A DNA stretch of 21,668 nt, from assembly GCA_947631755.1 (NCBI GenBank), contig CANRMO010000010.1:1-21668 (forward strand), given 5' to 3'. The translations under genes were made by a program, and so were the position numbers. The stretch is from an uncultured Lachnospiraceae bacterium. Its GTDB lineage: Bacteria > Bacillota > Clostridia > Lachnospirales > Lachnospiraceae. Shown here piece after piece: positions 6,087 to 12,584 of the stretch. The notes beneath the pieces are model-generated. The model made no database searches, was not told the DNA's origin, and was given only the letters and a program-made list of their open reading frames with translations. Numbering within the stretch: the stretch's first letter is position 1; the number at the start of each line of letters is the position of its first letter.

Positions 6087-7430
6087 GTGAAATTAAAAAA
6101 TATCAAGATTACAAATTATAGATGTTTTAAAGAGGCGGATATTGATTTTGATGAACATGTAACATTGATTGTTGGTAAAAACGGAGTCGGTAAGACAGCA
6201 ATATTAGATGCTGTGGCTGTTTCTGTCAGCACGTTTTTATTGGGTATTGATGGAGGTATAAGCAGAAGTATATTAAAAGATGATGCCAGGTACGAGTTCC
6301 ATGATTTGGATGGAACGATTGATCCACAGCATCAGTTCCCGGTAAGTATTGACAGTATTGGTGATTGTCTGGATAAGCAAAATATAAAGTGGGTTCGTTC
6401 GCTAAATTCAGAAAATGGTAAGGCTACCATCAAAGATGCTGGAGCATTAACTGATATTGCAAAGAAAGTACAAAACCAGATTATGACGGGAGATAAGAAG
6501 TTGGTACTTCCACTGATATCCTACTATGGAACAGGACGTTTGTATGCACAGAAGAAGGAAAAGAGAAATATTGAGTCCTTAACAGAATTTAAGCGACAGG
6601 TTGGTTACGTAGATTGTATGGCAGCAGAATCGAATGAGAAGCTGATGCTGAATTGGTTCCAAATGCAGACATTGAAAAGTCTTCAAGATCAGCAGAAAAC
6701 TGGTGTAATAAAGAGATCATTACTCTTAAAAACTGTTGAAAAAGCTATTTGCAGGAGCTATGAGAGAATTAGTGGTTCGAGAAATGCTACCCTTACTTTT
6801 GACCTTGTTACACATAGATTAGTATTGGAATTCAAAGCAGCAGATGGCAGTGCACAGAAATTTGCGATGGATGAAATGAGTGATGGTTATAAGAATACGC
6901 TGAGTATGATAGGAGATATTGCTTACAGAATGGCGGTCTTAAATCCCACATTAGGCGATCGGGTATTAGATGAAACCATGGGAGTTGTGTTGATTGATGA
7001 AGTGGATTTACATTTGCATCCACAGTGGCAGCAGACCATTTTAAGCGATCTTCATGCAATATTTCCAAATGTGCAGTTTATTGTAAGCTCTCATGCACCA
7101 GCAGTAATTAACTCAGTTCCACGGGAACAGATTCGTATTTTGGATAGTGGAGAAATTTATATGCCGGCCGCACAGACATATGGAAGGGATGCAAATTCTA
7201 TCCTAAGAGAAGTTATGAAAGTATCAGAAAGACCGGCAGATGTTGTACAGCGCCTGTCTGCTTTCTATGCCTGTATGGATGAGAATGATTATAAAAAAGC
7301 AGATAAAATGTTGACAGAGATTGAAAAAATTGTTGGAACAAATGATCCGGATATCGTAGCTGCAAGGACAGCTCTGGATATGGAAAAGATGTTGGGGGGA
7401 ATAGCCTGTGATAGTTGTGAAGAAAGGTAA
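6087..7430 (+). CDS. ptuA: Septu defence ATPase PtuA (SMC/ABC-like)
   Basis: This 447-residue ATPase has every ABC/SMC-type motif. Walker A is GKNGVGKT (30-37); a Q-loop-like stretch LPLISYYGTGRL is at 141-152. A signature-like MDEMSDGYKNTLSM is at 261-274, Walker B GVVLIDEVDLHLHP at 299-312 and the H-loop SSHAP at 334-338. The DGYKN plus DLHLHP arrangement and the adjacent HNH gene fit PtuA, the ATPase of the two-gene Septu anti-phage system. In Septu, PtuA binds PtuB and is thought to control its nuclease. The start is GTG, 7 bp after AGGTGA. Codons are visibly A/T-rich (many AAA, TTA, ATA) compared with the core genes on both sides, which suggests horizontal transfer. Alternative: the ATPase half of another OLD-like or retron-linked HNH module. 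Confidence 0.82.
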   Translation: MKLKNIKITNYRCFKEADIDFDEHVTLIVGKNGVGKTAILDAVAVSVSTFLLGIDGGISRSILKDDARYEFHDLDGTIDPQHQFPVSIDSIGDCLDKQNIKWVRSLNSENGKATIKDAGALTDIAKKVQNQIMTGDKKLVLPLISYYGTGRLYAQKKEKRNIESLTEFKRQVGYVDCMAAESNEKLMLNWFQMQTLKSLQDQQKTGVIKRSLLLKTVEKAICRSYERISGSRNATLTFDLVTHRLVLEFKAADGSAQKFAMDEMSDGYKNTLSMIGDIAYRMAVLNPTLGDRVLDETMGVVLIDEVDLHLHPQWQQTILSDLHAIFPNVQFIVSSHAPAVINSVPREQIRILDSGEIYMPAAQTYGRDANSILREVMKVSERPADVVQRLSAFYACMDENDYKKADKMLTEIEKIVGTNDPDIVAARTALDMEKMLGGIACDSCEER

Positions 7431-8085
7431 AGAACCGCGTAGTCTCATGGAATTCCGTTTACAAAATCCAGATGCGGATTACGAATCGGATATGCCTTCA
7501 AATGTTTTGAAAGATGTTCGGGAACAGATGTGGAATGATCAGGTTTGTTTATGTGGCTATTGCATGAAAAGGATTAATAGTCCTAGAAATGTTAGAGTTG
7601 AGCATTGCAGACCGAGACATCCGCAAGGAGAAGAGACGCATGATAATAAAGCAACATTAGATTTCAAATGGATGCTGGGGGTCTGCTATGGTAATAGCTT
7701 GGAAAGAGGCGTAAGACCAGAGGATATGACATGTGATGCCCACAGAGGTAATACAGAGCTTAGGATCAATCCATTTGATGAACTATCTGTTAGAAAGATT
7801 AAGTATAGAACAGATGGCAGCGTTTATTCGGATGACGTCGAAATTAACAAAGATGTAACAGAGACATTAAATCTAAATTGTCAGGCACTTTCTTTACCAC
7901 AGACACGTAGAAGTGTGTTGATGGCAGAGAAAGGCAGAATCATGAAGAAGTGCAAAGGGAAATCTCGGGATACATTCATGCGTGAGTTGAAGCGTACATA
8001 TAAAAGTCTGGTACAGGAACGGAATCTTACACCGTATTGTGGAATTATTATATCCTGGCTGGAGAGCAAATTAAAGATATCATGA
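7408..8085 (+). CDS. ptuB: Septu HNH endonuclease PtuB
   Basis: The 225-residue product has the layout I associate with the PtuB / TIGR02646 HNH group. The start GKEPRSLMEFR is typical. Then come C49-x2-C52 (CGYC), the H66 motif VEHCRPRHP, W88-to-C93 (WMLGVC), a further C109-x2-H112 and INPFD (120-124). The tail has LNLNCQALSLPQTRR and ends PYCGIIISWLESKL. HNH proteins of this type cut DNA; in Septu the nuclease acts with PtuA during phage infection. It overlaps ptuA by 23 bases (7408-7430), and GGGGGGA lies about 8 bp before the GTG, implying translational coupling and fixed stoichiometry. Length and C-terminus look complete. The same pair occurs inside some retrons, but no reverse transcriptase is present here. 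Confidence 0.82.
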   Translation: MIVVKKGKEPRSLMEFRLQNPDADYESDMPSNVLKDVREQMWNDQVCLCGYCMKRINSPRNVRVEHCRPRHPQGEETHDNKATLDFKWMLGVCYGNSLERGVRPEDMTCDAHRGNTELRINPFDELSVRKIKYRTDGSVYSDDVEINKDVTETLNLNCQALSLPQTRRSVLMAEKGRIMKKCKGKSRDTFMRELKRTYKSLVQERNLTPYCGIIISWLESKLKIS

Positions 8086-8213
8086 ATTGTGCAGACAGTC
8101 TTGCGAAATTACCGGCGGGCATATGCGGATGGGGAAATGACCTGGATGTGATTGCCCAGAGTGTGGCGAGCGATAAAGGGCATTTTAAATGCGTCCGTAC
8201 ATACCGCCTGTAA
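8082..8213 (+). CDS. Small ORF overlapping the ptuB stop (43 aa), remnant or coupled gene
   Basis: An ATG overlaps the ptuB stop as ATGA and opens a 43-residue frame containing LAKLPAGICGWGNDLDVIAQ and ending in HFKCVRTYRL. I do not recognise it. Base composition turns GC-richer here than in ptuB, and the frame reads like ordinary protein. Two readings fit: the 3' end of a host gene cut by arrival of the Septu cassette, or a third, coupled small gene. No good ribosome site precedes the ATG; the nearest purine run, GGAGAG (8061-8066), is about 15 bp away. That favours a remnant. Confidence 0.35.
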   Translation: MNCADSLAKLPAGICGWGNDLDVIAQSVASDKGHFKCVRTYRL

Positions 8214-8258
8214 AAAATATATGGACTATGTTGTTCTAAAATTAAAAACAGGAGGAGA

Positions 8259-8298
8259 CAGTGTGAAAAATAAGCTCGATATCTTATTTTCCACACTG
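8259..8298. repeat. 16-bp inverted repeat upstream of the DUF6273-like gene
   Basis: CAGTGTGAAAAATAAG (8259-8274) and CTTATTTTCCACACTG (8283-8298) are complementary at 15 of 16 positions around an 8-base spacer. No T-tract follows, so this is not an obvious terminator. It could be an operator for a dimeric regulator or a leader hairpin. It covers the start codon of the leader ORF at 8263. Confidence 0.7.
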
Positions 8299-8319
8299 AC
8301 GCTCCGGAATGGAGGTTAA
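8263..8319 (+). CDS. Possible 18-residue leader peptide before the DUF6273-like gene
   Basis: A GTG at 8263, about 7 bp after AGGAGG (8250-8255), opens an 18-codon frame (MKNKLDILFSTLTLRNGG). Its TAA stop (8317-8319) ends one base before the next gene's ATG at 8321. The frame runs through the 16-bp inverted repeat, and the next gene's ribosome site (GGAGG, 8311-8315) lies within its last codons. A ribosome reading this frame would open the hairpin and stop beside the main start, as in translational coupling or attenuation. No functional evidence exists; it may also be chance. Confidence 0.35.
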   Translation: MKNKLDILFSTLTLRNGG

Positions 8320-8320
8320 C

Positions 8321-9694
8321 ATGACAAAAAAAGCGAAGAAAGGCCTTGTACACTTTCTTACCCTCGCCCTGCTGGCGGGACTTTTGCCGGTTGGAAATGA
8401 TGCGCGGGTCAGTGAGGCAGCAGGCTATGGGGTAAGTGCTCCGAGGACGGAGAGCACCGGGAAAGTTACATGGGACTGCGTGTATTTCGGAAACTATTGG
8501 CAGGAGGACACAAATGGGAACGGAACGGCAGATAAGAACGACGACAAACAGCCGATCAAGTGGCGCGTGCTGTCGGTAAACGGGGACGATGCGTTCCTCG
8601 TGGCGGATCAGAATCTGGACTGCCAGAAATACAATGATACATATATGGATGTGACTTGGGAGACCTGTACGATGCGAAGCTGGCTGAACGGGTATGGAGC
8701 GTCTTCTAACTTCTGTGAAAAGGACTATACGGATAATAATTTCAAGGATGATGCATTTACATCCGGAGAACAGGCCGCGATAAAGACGACAACGGTTGTA
8801 AACGAGGACAACTCGGAATATGGAACGGAAGGTGGGAATGATACGCAGGACAAGGTGTTCTTGCTGTCAATTGGTGAGGTAAGAAATCCCTCTTATGGTT
8901 TTTCTTCCACGGAAGACGAAATAGCTACGAGAGAAGTAAAAAATACGGATTATGCGGAGGCACGGGGTGCATATACAGATATATCTACAGAGTGCGCAGG
9001 AAACGGCAGGTGGTGGCTGCGGTCACCCGGCGACGATAGTGGTTGTGCTTCGCATGTGTATTGCAATGGATATCTCAATTCGAGTGGTGATATTGTCTAC
9101 TTTAATGATAAAGGCGTGCGGCCCGCCTTGCATTTGAATCTATCATCTGATTCAAGTTGGTCATATGCCGGTACCGTGAGCTTCGATGGGGGAGCAGGCG
9201 AGCCAGGGACCCCCACACCGACACCTCCAGCCCCAGCGAGTCCCTCACCTGTGCCCCCCACGCCGCCTGTGCCTTCCGGGGACACAGGGACAGGTCAGAA
9301 TGGAGGATCATCCGGCAGCGGAGGAGCTTCTTCGCCTGCTGGCAGCACATTGTCCGAAGAAAGCGGGGCTTCTGTGAACAAAGGAAGTGTTTCGGATAAG
9401 AAAGTAAAAGCTCCGGCGAAGGTATCGCTCACTTCCGTAAAAAACAAAAAGAAGAGATCTTTTACCGCTGTGTGGAAGAAGGTCTCCGGTGCGAACGGCT
9501 ATGAGATCCAGTATGCCCTGAATAAGAAATTTACCAGGGGAAAAAAGACAAAGCTGACAAAGAAGACAAAGCTGACAGTAAAGAAGTTAAAGAAAAAGAA
9601 GTATTTTGTCCGGGTTCGTGCGTATACTCTCAGGAATGGGGAAAAAGTGTACGGGGCATGGAGTAAGGTGAAGAAAGTAAAGGTGAAAAAGTAG
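8321..9694 (+). CDS. Secreted DUF6273-like (C-type-lectin-like) surface protein with Fn3-like tail
   Basis: The 457-residue protein starts with a signal peptide (KK-rich n-region, hydrophobic core about residues 9-24). A DUF6273-like domain follows at about 48-274, with WDCVYFGNYW, PIKWRVLSVNGDDAFLVAD, RWWLRSPG (230-237) and KGVRPALHLNL (264-274). The pattern resembles formylglycine-enzyme and C-type-lectin folds. Next come a Pro/Thr/Ser linker (about 294-318), a Gly/Ser-rich stretch and a very basic Fn3-like domain (about 363-457: YEIQY, YFVRVRAY, YGAWSKV). It probably displays a ligand-binding domain at the cell wall; the ligand is unknown. No LPXTG motif is present. I chose ATG 8321 over ATG 8309 because GGAGG overlaps the latter. 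The family name is from memory. Confidence 0.8.
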   Translation: MTKKAKKGLVHFLTLALLAGLLPVGNDARVSEAAGYGVSAPRTESTGKVTWDCVYFGNYWQEDTNGNGTADKNDDKQPIKWRVLSVNGDDAFLVADQNLDCQKYNDTYMDVTWETCTMRSWLNGYGASSNFCEKDYTDNNFKDDAFTSGEQAAIKTTTVVNEDNSEYGTEGGNDTQDKVFLLSIGEVRNPSYGFSSTEDEIATREVKNTDYAEARGAYTDISTECAGNGRWWLRSPGDDSGCASHVYCNGYLNSSGDIVYFNDKGVRPALHLNLSSDSSWSYAGTVSFDGGAGEPGTPTPTPPAPASPSPVPPTPPVPSGDTGTGQNGGSSGSGGASSPAGSTLSEESGASVNKGSVSDKKVKAPAKVSLTSVKNKKKRSFTAVWKKVSGANGYEIQYALNKKFTRGKKTKLTKKTKLTVKKLKKKKYFVRVRAYTLRNGEKVYGAWSKVKKVKVKK

Positions 9695-9698
9695 AAAA

Positions 9699-9749
9699 GA
9701 GGACTCCCCCCTTGCAGAGCTGGTCTGTGAGGGGGAAGTTCCATTTTTG
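9699..9749 (+). terminator. Terminator of the DUF6273-like gene
   Basis: GGA-C-TCCCCC (from 9701) pairs with GGGGGA-AGT-TCC (9731-9742) around a loop of about 20 bases, and ATTTTTG follows. The stem has small internal mismatches but is GC-rich. It begins a few bases after the stop codon at 9694. Confidence 0.65.
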
Positions 9750-9783
9750 CTTTCCGGGCTGTGGGTATTAATTCATGATGATG

Positions 9784-9812
9784 TTGCAATACGTCGGTAA
9801 TTGTGATATATT
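9784..9812 (+). promoter_or_regulatory. Probable promoter of the amidase gene
   Basis: TTGCAA (9784-9789), a 17-bp spacer and TATATT (9807-9812) make a plausible sigma-A promoter. It would start near 9819 and leave a leader of about 190 bases. A weaker alternative (TTGCTC 9897-9902, 16 bp, TATAAC 9919-9924) would shorten the leader to about 75 bases. Confidence 0.5.
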
Positions 9813-9818
9813 TGTGAG

Positions 9819-10006
9819 TAAGATTACATAGAAAACTTTGGCTGGTAGCAGGGTGGTATTTCTATCCTTATGCTGGTCAACCCACCTTGTGGGCGGTTGC
9901 TCCCTTTTCTACATCCAATATAACATATCTTCTATGGAATTGCAAGGGGGAGTTGGATGTAAGTGCACTTGTAAACAAAGCAATAATAAGGGAGGAAAAG
10001 AAGACG
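9819..10006 (+). other. Gene-free structured leader of the amidase gene
   Basis: This is most of the 312-base gap between 9694 and 10007. I see no gene in it, but it is full of pairing segments. CCCAC-CTT-GTGGG forms a small hairpin at 9881-9893. CAGGGTGG near 9849 can pair with CCACCTTG from 9882. CTCCC (9900-9904) pairs with GGGAG (9948-9952), and ACATCCAA (9911-9918) pairs with TTGGATGT (9953-9960). The last two pairings cross each other, so they would form an H-type pseudoknot. The 10-bp palindrome AAGTGCACTT follows at 9961-9970. It matches no riboswitch class I can recall. Confidence 0.45.
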
Positions 10007-11383
10007 ATGAAGGTAAAAAACAGAGTGAATAGAGCGAAAAGAAAAACAGCAGGGATCAGCTTTTTTGTGATCACCGCGCTGGTCCTGGGGATGTTAGGCG
10101 GCGCCCCGGCCGAAAAAGTCCGCGCGCAGGAGAGTGTGCCGGAGAAGATCTGTGTGGTGCTGGATCCCGGGCACGGGGGCAATGATCCAGGGACAGAGAA
10201 AGCGACAGTGGTGGATGGTGTTTCGGGGAAAATGGCAGAAAAGGACTGCACTCTGAAGGTGGCACTGTACGCAAAGGAAGCCCTGGAGGCGGACGGGCGG
10301 TTTGAGGTCTATCTGACAAGAGAGGCAGATACGTATATGTCCCTGGAAGAACGGGCGTTTTTTGCCAGGGACAAGGAGGCGGATGTGCTGGTGAGCCTTC
10401 ATTTTAATTCAGCTTCGGCGGTGACTGCCAACGGTGCGGAAGTGTGGCAGTCTGTGCTGCCGAAATATCAGATTCCGAACCTCCCCCAGCAGATTTTACA
10501 GGCGATCGGGGAGAAGACGGGACTGAACATCAGCCGCGGCGTGAAATCAAGGGAGAGTGGAACCGGAAACCGCTGGAACGATGCGGCGAACTGGGATGGC
10601 TCTAAAAACAGCAATGTCCCAGCAGATTATTACGGTCTGATCCGCCATGGGGCCCGGTGGGGCGTGCCATCTATGATTGTGGAACACGCTTTCTTCTCAA
10701 ACGAGGCGGATCTGGCGTATCTGGCTCAGGCGGACGACGCCGGGCTGAGGGCGCTGGGGGAGGCAGACGCCAAAGCGCTGATTGATTTCTACACCGGGCA
10801 TACCCACAGCTATGGGGTTACGGAGACGGAATATCCGCTGTCCTGTATTTCGGGGGGGCGGCAGGCGCAGCACTGCACCGTGTGCAAGGCAAAGAAGAAT
10901 GTGGCGGCGATCGCCGCCCAGTCCGATGCGAGTGCGCATTTTGCGGAGTCCTTTACTGTAACGAAGAAAGCCACTACTGCCAGTGAGGGGACAGAGAGGG
11001 GAACGTGTTTATATTGCGACAGGCTGTTTACAAGGGCGATCGCGAAACTGCCGGCAGCCAGCGGGCAGACGGGTAAAAATGTCAAACCGGCGGCTGCTAA
11101 GATCACTGTGGCAAAGGCAGTTGTCAGTAAAGTGAAAAGGAACAGAAAAAAGAAGACCGTGACGATAACTGTCAAAAAAATCAAGGGGGCTGGCGGATAC
11201 CAGTATAAATATGGAAGCAATAAGAAAGTCACCAAAAACAAAAAGACGGTAAATAAAAAGGCAAATAAGCTGAAAGTGAAAAAGTGGAAGAAAAAGACGT
11301 TTTATGTGAAAGTCCGGGCGTATAAGTACAAGACCAACGGAAAAAAGGTATACGGCAAGTGGAGTGCAGCGAAAGCGGGATGA
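10007..11383 (+). CDS. Secreted N-acetylmuramoyl-L-alanine amidase (Amidase_3) with Fn3-like tail
   Basis: This enzyme should cut the bond between N-acetylmuramic acid and the stem peptide of peptidoglycan. The 458-residue protein has a signal peptide (about 1-40) and an Amidase_3 domain (about 48-265). All four zinc/catalytic residues are visible: H56 in VLDPGHGGNDPG, E78 in MAEKDCTLK, H132 in SLHFNSA and E226 in VEHAFFSN. A Cys-containing linker follows (HCTVC and CLYC, about 267-365), then a very basic Fn3-like domain (about 370-458) ending FYVKVRAYKYK and YGKWS. That tail resembles the one on the preceding gene and may hold the enzyme on anionic wall polymers. I chose ATG 10007 (AGGGAGG 11 bp upstream) because extending to 9887 would put non-signal sequence ahead of the signal peptide. 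Confidence 0.93.
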   Translation: MKVKNRVNRAKRKTAGISFFVITALVLGMLGGAPAEKVRAQESVPEKICVVLDPGHGGNDPGTEKATVVDGVSGKMAEKDCTLKVALYAKEALEADGRFEVYLTREADTYMSLEERAFFARDKEADVLVSLHFNSASAVTANGAEVWQSVLPKYQIPNLPQQILQAIGEKTGLNISRGVKSRESGTGNRWNDAANWDGSKNSNVPADYYGLIRHGARWGVPSMIVEHAFFSNEADLAYLAQADDAGLRALGEADAKALIDFYTGHTHSYGVTETEYPLSCISGGRQAQHCTVCKAKKNVAAIAAQSDASAHFAESFTVTKKATTASEGTERGTCLYCDRLFTRAIAKLPAASGQTGKNVKPAAAKITVAKAVVSKVKRNRKKKTVTITVKKIKGAGGYQYKYGSNKKVTKNKKTVNKKANKLKVKKWKKKTFYVKVRAYKYKTNGKKVYGKWSAAKAG

Positions 11384-11427
11384 TGTGGGATTCCTTTTTT
11401 GAAATTCGGAAATAAAGAAAACTATCA

Positions 11428-11456
11428 TTGCCATATTTTCCAAAATGGGGTAAAAT
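11428..11456 (+). promoter_or_regulatory. Probable promoter of pfk-dnaX-ebfC-recR
   Basis: TTGCCA (11428-11433), a 17-bp spacer and TAAAAT (11451-11456) form a reasonable sigma-A promoter. The predicted start is near 11463, about 45 bases before the pfk ATG. Confidence 0.65.
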
Positions 11457-11507
11457 GGTGTCAGCGTGATTGAGATTTTATGACACAGTGATGAAAGGAG
11501 TATGAGC

Positions 11508-12584
11508 ATGAGACGAATCGCTTTTTTGACCAGCGGCGGTGACTGCCAGGCGCTGAATGCAACGATGCGCGGTGTGGCCAAGACACTTTACAACGCAGAT
11601 CCAGACACAGAGATCATCGGGATCCTGGAAGGCTATAAGGGTTTGATGTACGAAAAATACGTGAAAATGAAGCCCTCGGATTTTTCCGGCATTCTGACAG
11701 AGGGTGGAACGATTCTCGGTTCTTCCCGGCAGCCATTCAAAAATATGAGGAAACCGGATGAAAACGGCATGGACAAGGTTCTTGCCATGGTGAATACCTA
11801 TAAAAAACTGAAATTGGACTGCCTGGTCATCCTGGGCGGAAACGGCACGCAGAAATCGGCCAATATGCTCCGGGAAGAGGGGCTGAATGTAGTGGGGCTC
11901 CCGAAGACGATTGACAACGATATCTGGGGCACAGACATGACTTTTGGCTTCCAGAGCGCAGTAGATATTGCCACAACGGCGATCGACTGTATCCACACAA
12001 CTGCCTACTCCCACGGGCGCGTGTTTATCGTGGAGGTCATGGGGCACAAAGTTGGCTGGCTGACCCTGCATGCCGGTATTGCCGGGGGGGCGGACGTGAT
12101 TCTTATCCCGGAGATTCCATATGATATCGATGCTGTGGTAAATGCGATCCAGAAGAGAACCGATGACGGGAAAAGGTTCTCGATCCTTGCAGTCGCGGAG
12201 GGAGCCATATCAAAAGAGGACGCAGCTCTCTCGAAAAAGGAATTGAAGGCAAAGCTGAAAAACAATCCTTATCCCAGTGTTTCCTATAAAATTGGCGCGG
12301 AGATTGAGGAGAGAACCGGGCAGGAGATCCGCATCACAGTGCCGGGGCACACCCAGCGCGGAGGCAGTCCCTGTGCTTATGACCGCGTGATCTCCAGCCG
12401 TCTTGGAGCGGCGGCAGCTAACCTCATCCTTGAGGGGAAATACGGATATATGGTGGGATTTAAAAATGACGAGATCGTCCCGGTTCCGCTGGAAGAAGTG
12501 GCGGGCAAGTTAAAAATGGTGGATCCGGATTCTTCTATCATAAGGGAGGCTAAGGGCCTCGGCATCAGTTTTGGAGATGAGTAA
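11508..12584 (+). CDS. pfkA: 6-phosphofructokinase (GGNGT/PKTIDND subtype)
   Basis: This enzyme phosphorylates fructose 6-phosphate to fructose 1,6-bisphosphate in glycolysis. The 358-residue product shows the family motifs in order: TSGGDCQALNATMRG, ILGGNGTQKSA, LPKTIDNDIWGTDMTFGF, VEVMGHKVGWLTLHAGIAGGAD and VPGHTQRGGSPCAYDR. At the two positions that separate phosphoryl donors (E. coli G104 and G124) it has Gly and Lys. Gly at 104 favours ATP; Lys at 124 is shared with the PPi lineage, and the G/K pair is known from ATP-using enzymes. ATP is therefore more likely, but not certain. I chose ATG 11508, 7 bp after AGGAG, over 11502, which is too close to that site. The stop overlaps the dnaX start by one base. 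Confidence 0.93.
   Translation: MRRIAFLTSGGDCQALNATMRGVAKTLYNADPDTEIIGILEGYKGLMYEKYVKMKPSDFSGILTEGGTILGSSRQPFKNMRKPDENGMDKVLAMVNTYKKLKLDCLVILGGNGTQKSANMLREEGLNVVGLPKTIDNDIWGTDMTFGFQSAVDIATTAIDCIHTTAYSHGRVFIVEVMGHKVGWLTLHAGIAGGADVILIPEIPYDIDAVVNAIQKRTDDGKRFSILAVAEGAISKEDAALSKKELKAKLKNNPYPSVSYKIGAEIEERTGQEIRITVPGHTQRGGSPCAYDRVISSRLGAAAANLILEGKYGYMVGFKNDEIVPVPLEEVAGKLKMVDPDSSIIREAKGLGISFGDE

Noticed and set aside
5863..8085. A retron built around the PtuA/PtuB pair
   Set aside because: No reverse transcriptase gene lies on either side and the leader shows no msr/msd arrangement. The pair stands alone, as in Septu.
9840..9870. T-box leader upstream of the amidase gene
   Set aside because: AGGGTGG is present but is not followed by the conserved NACCGCG, and no specifier hairpin or terminator pair is visible.
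9887..10006. Upstream start of the amidase adding 40 residues
   Set aside because: The added segment would put non-signal sequence ahead of a clear signal peptide, and the good ribosome site serves the ATG at 10007.
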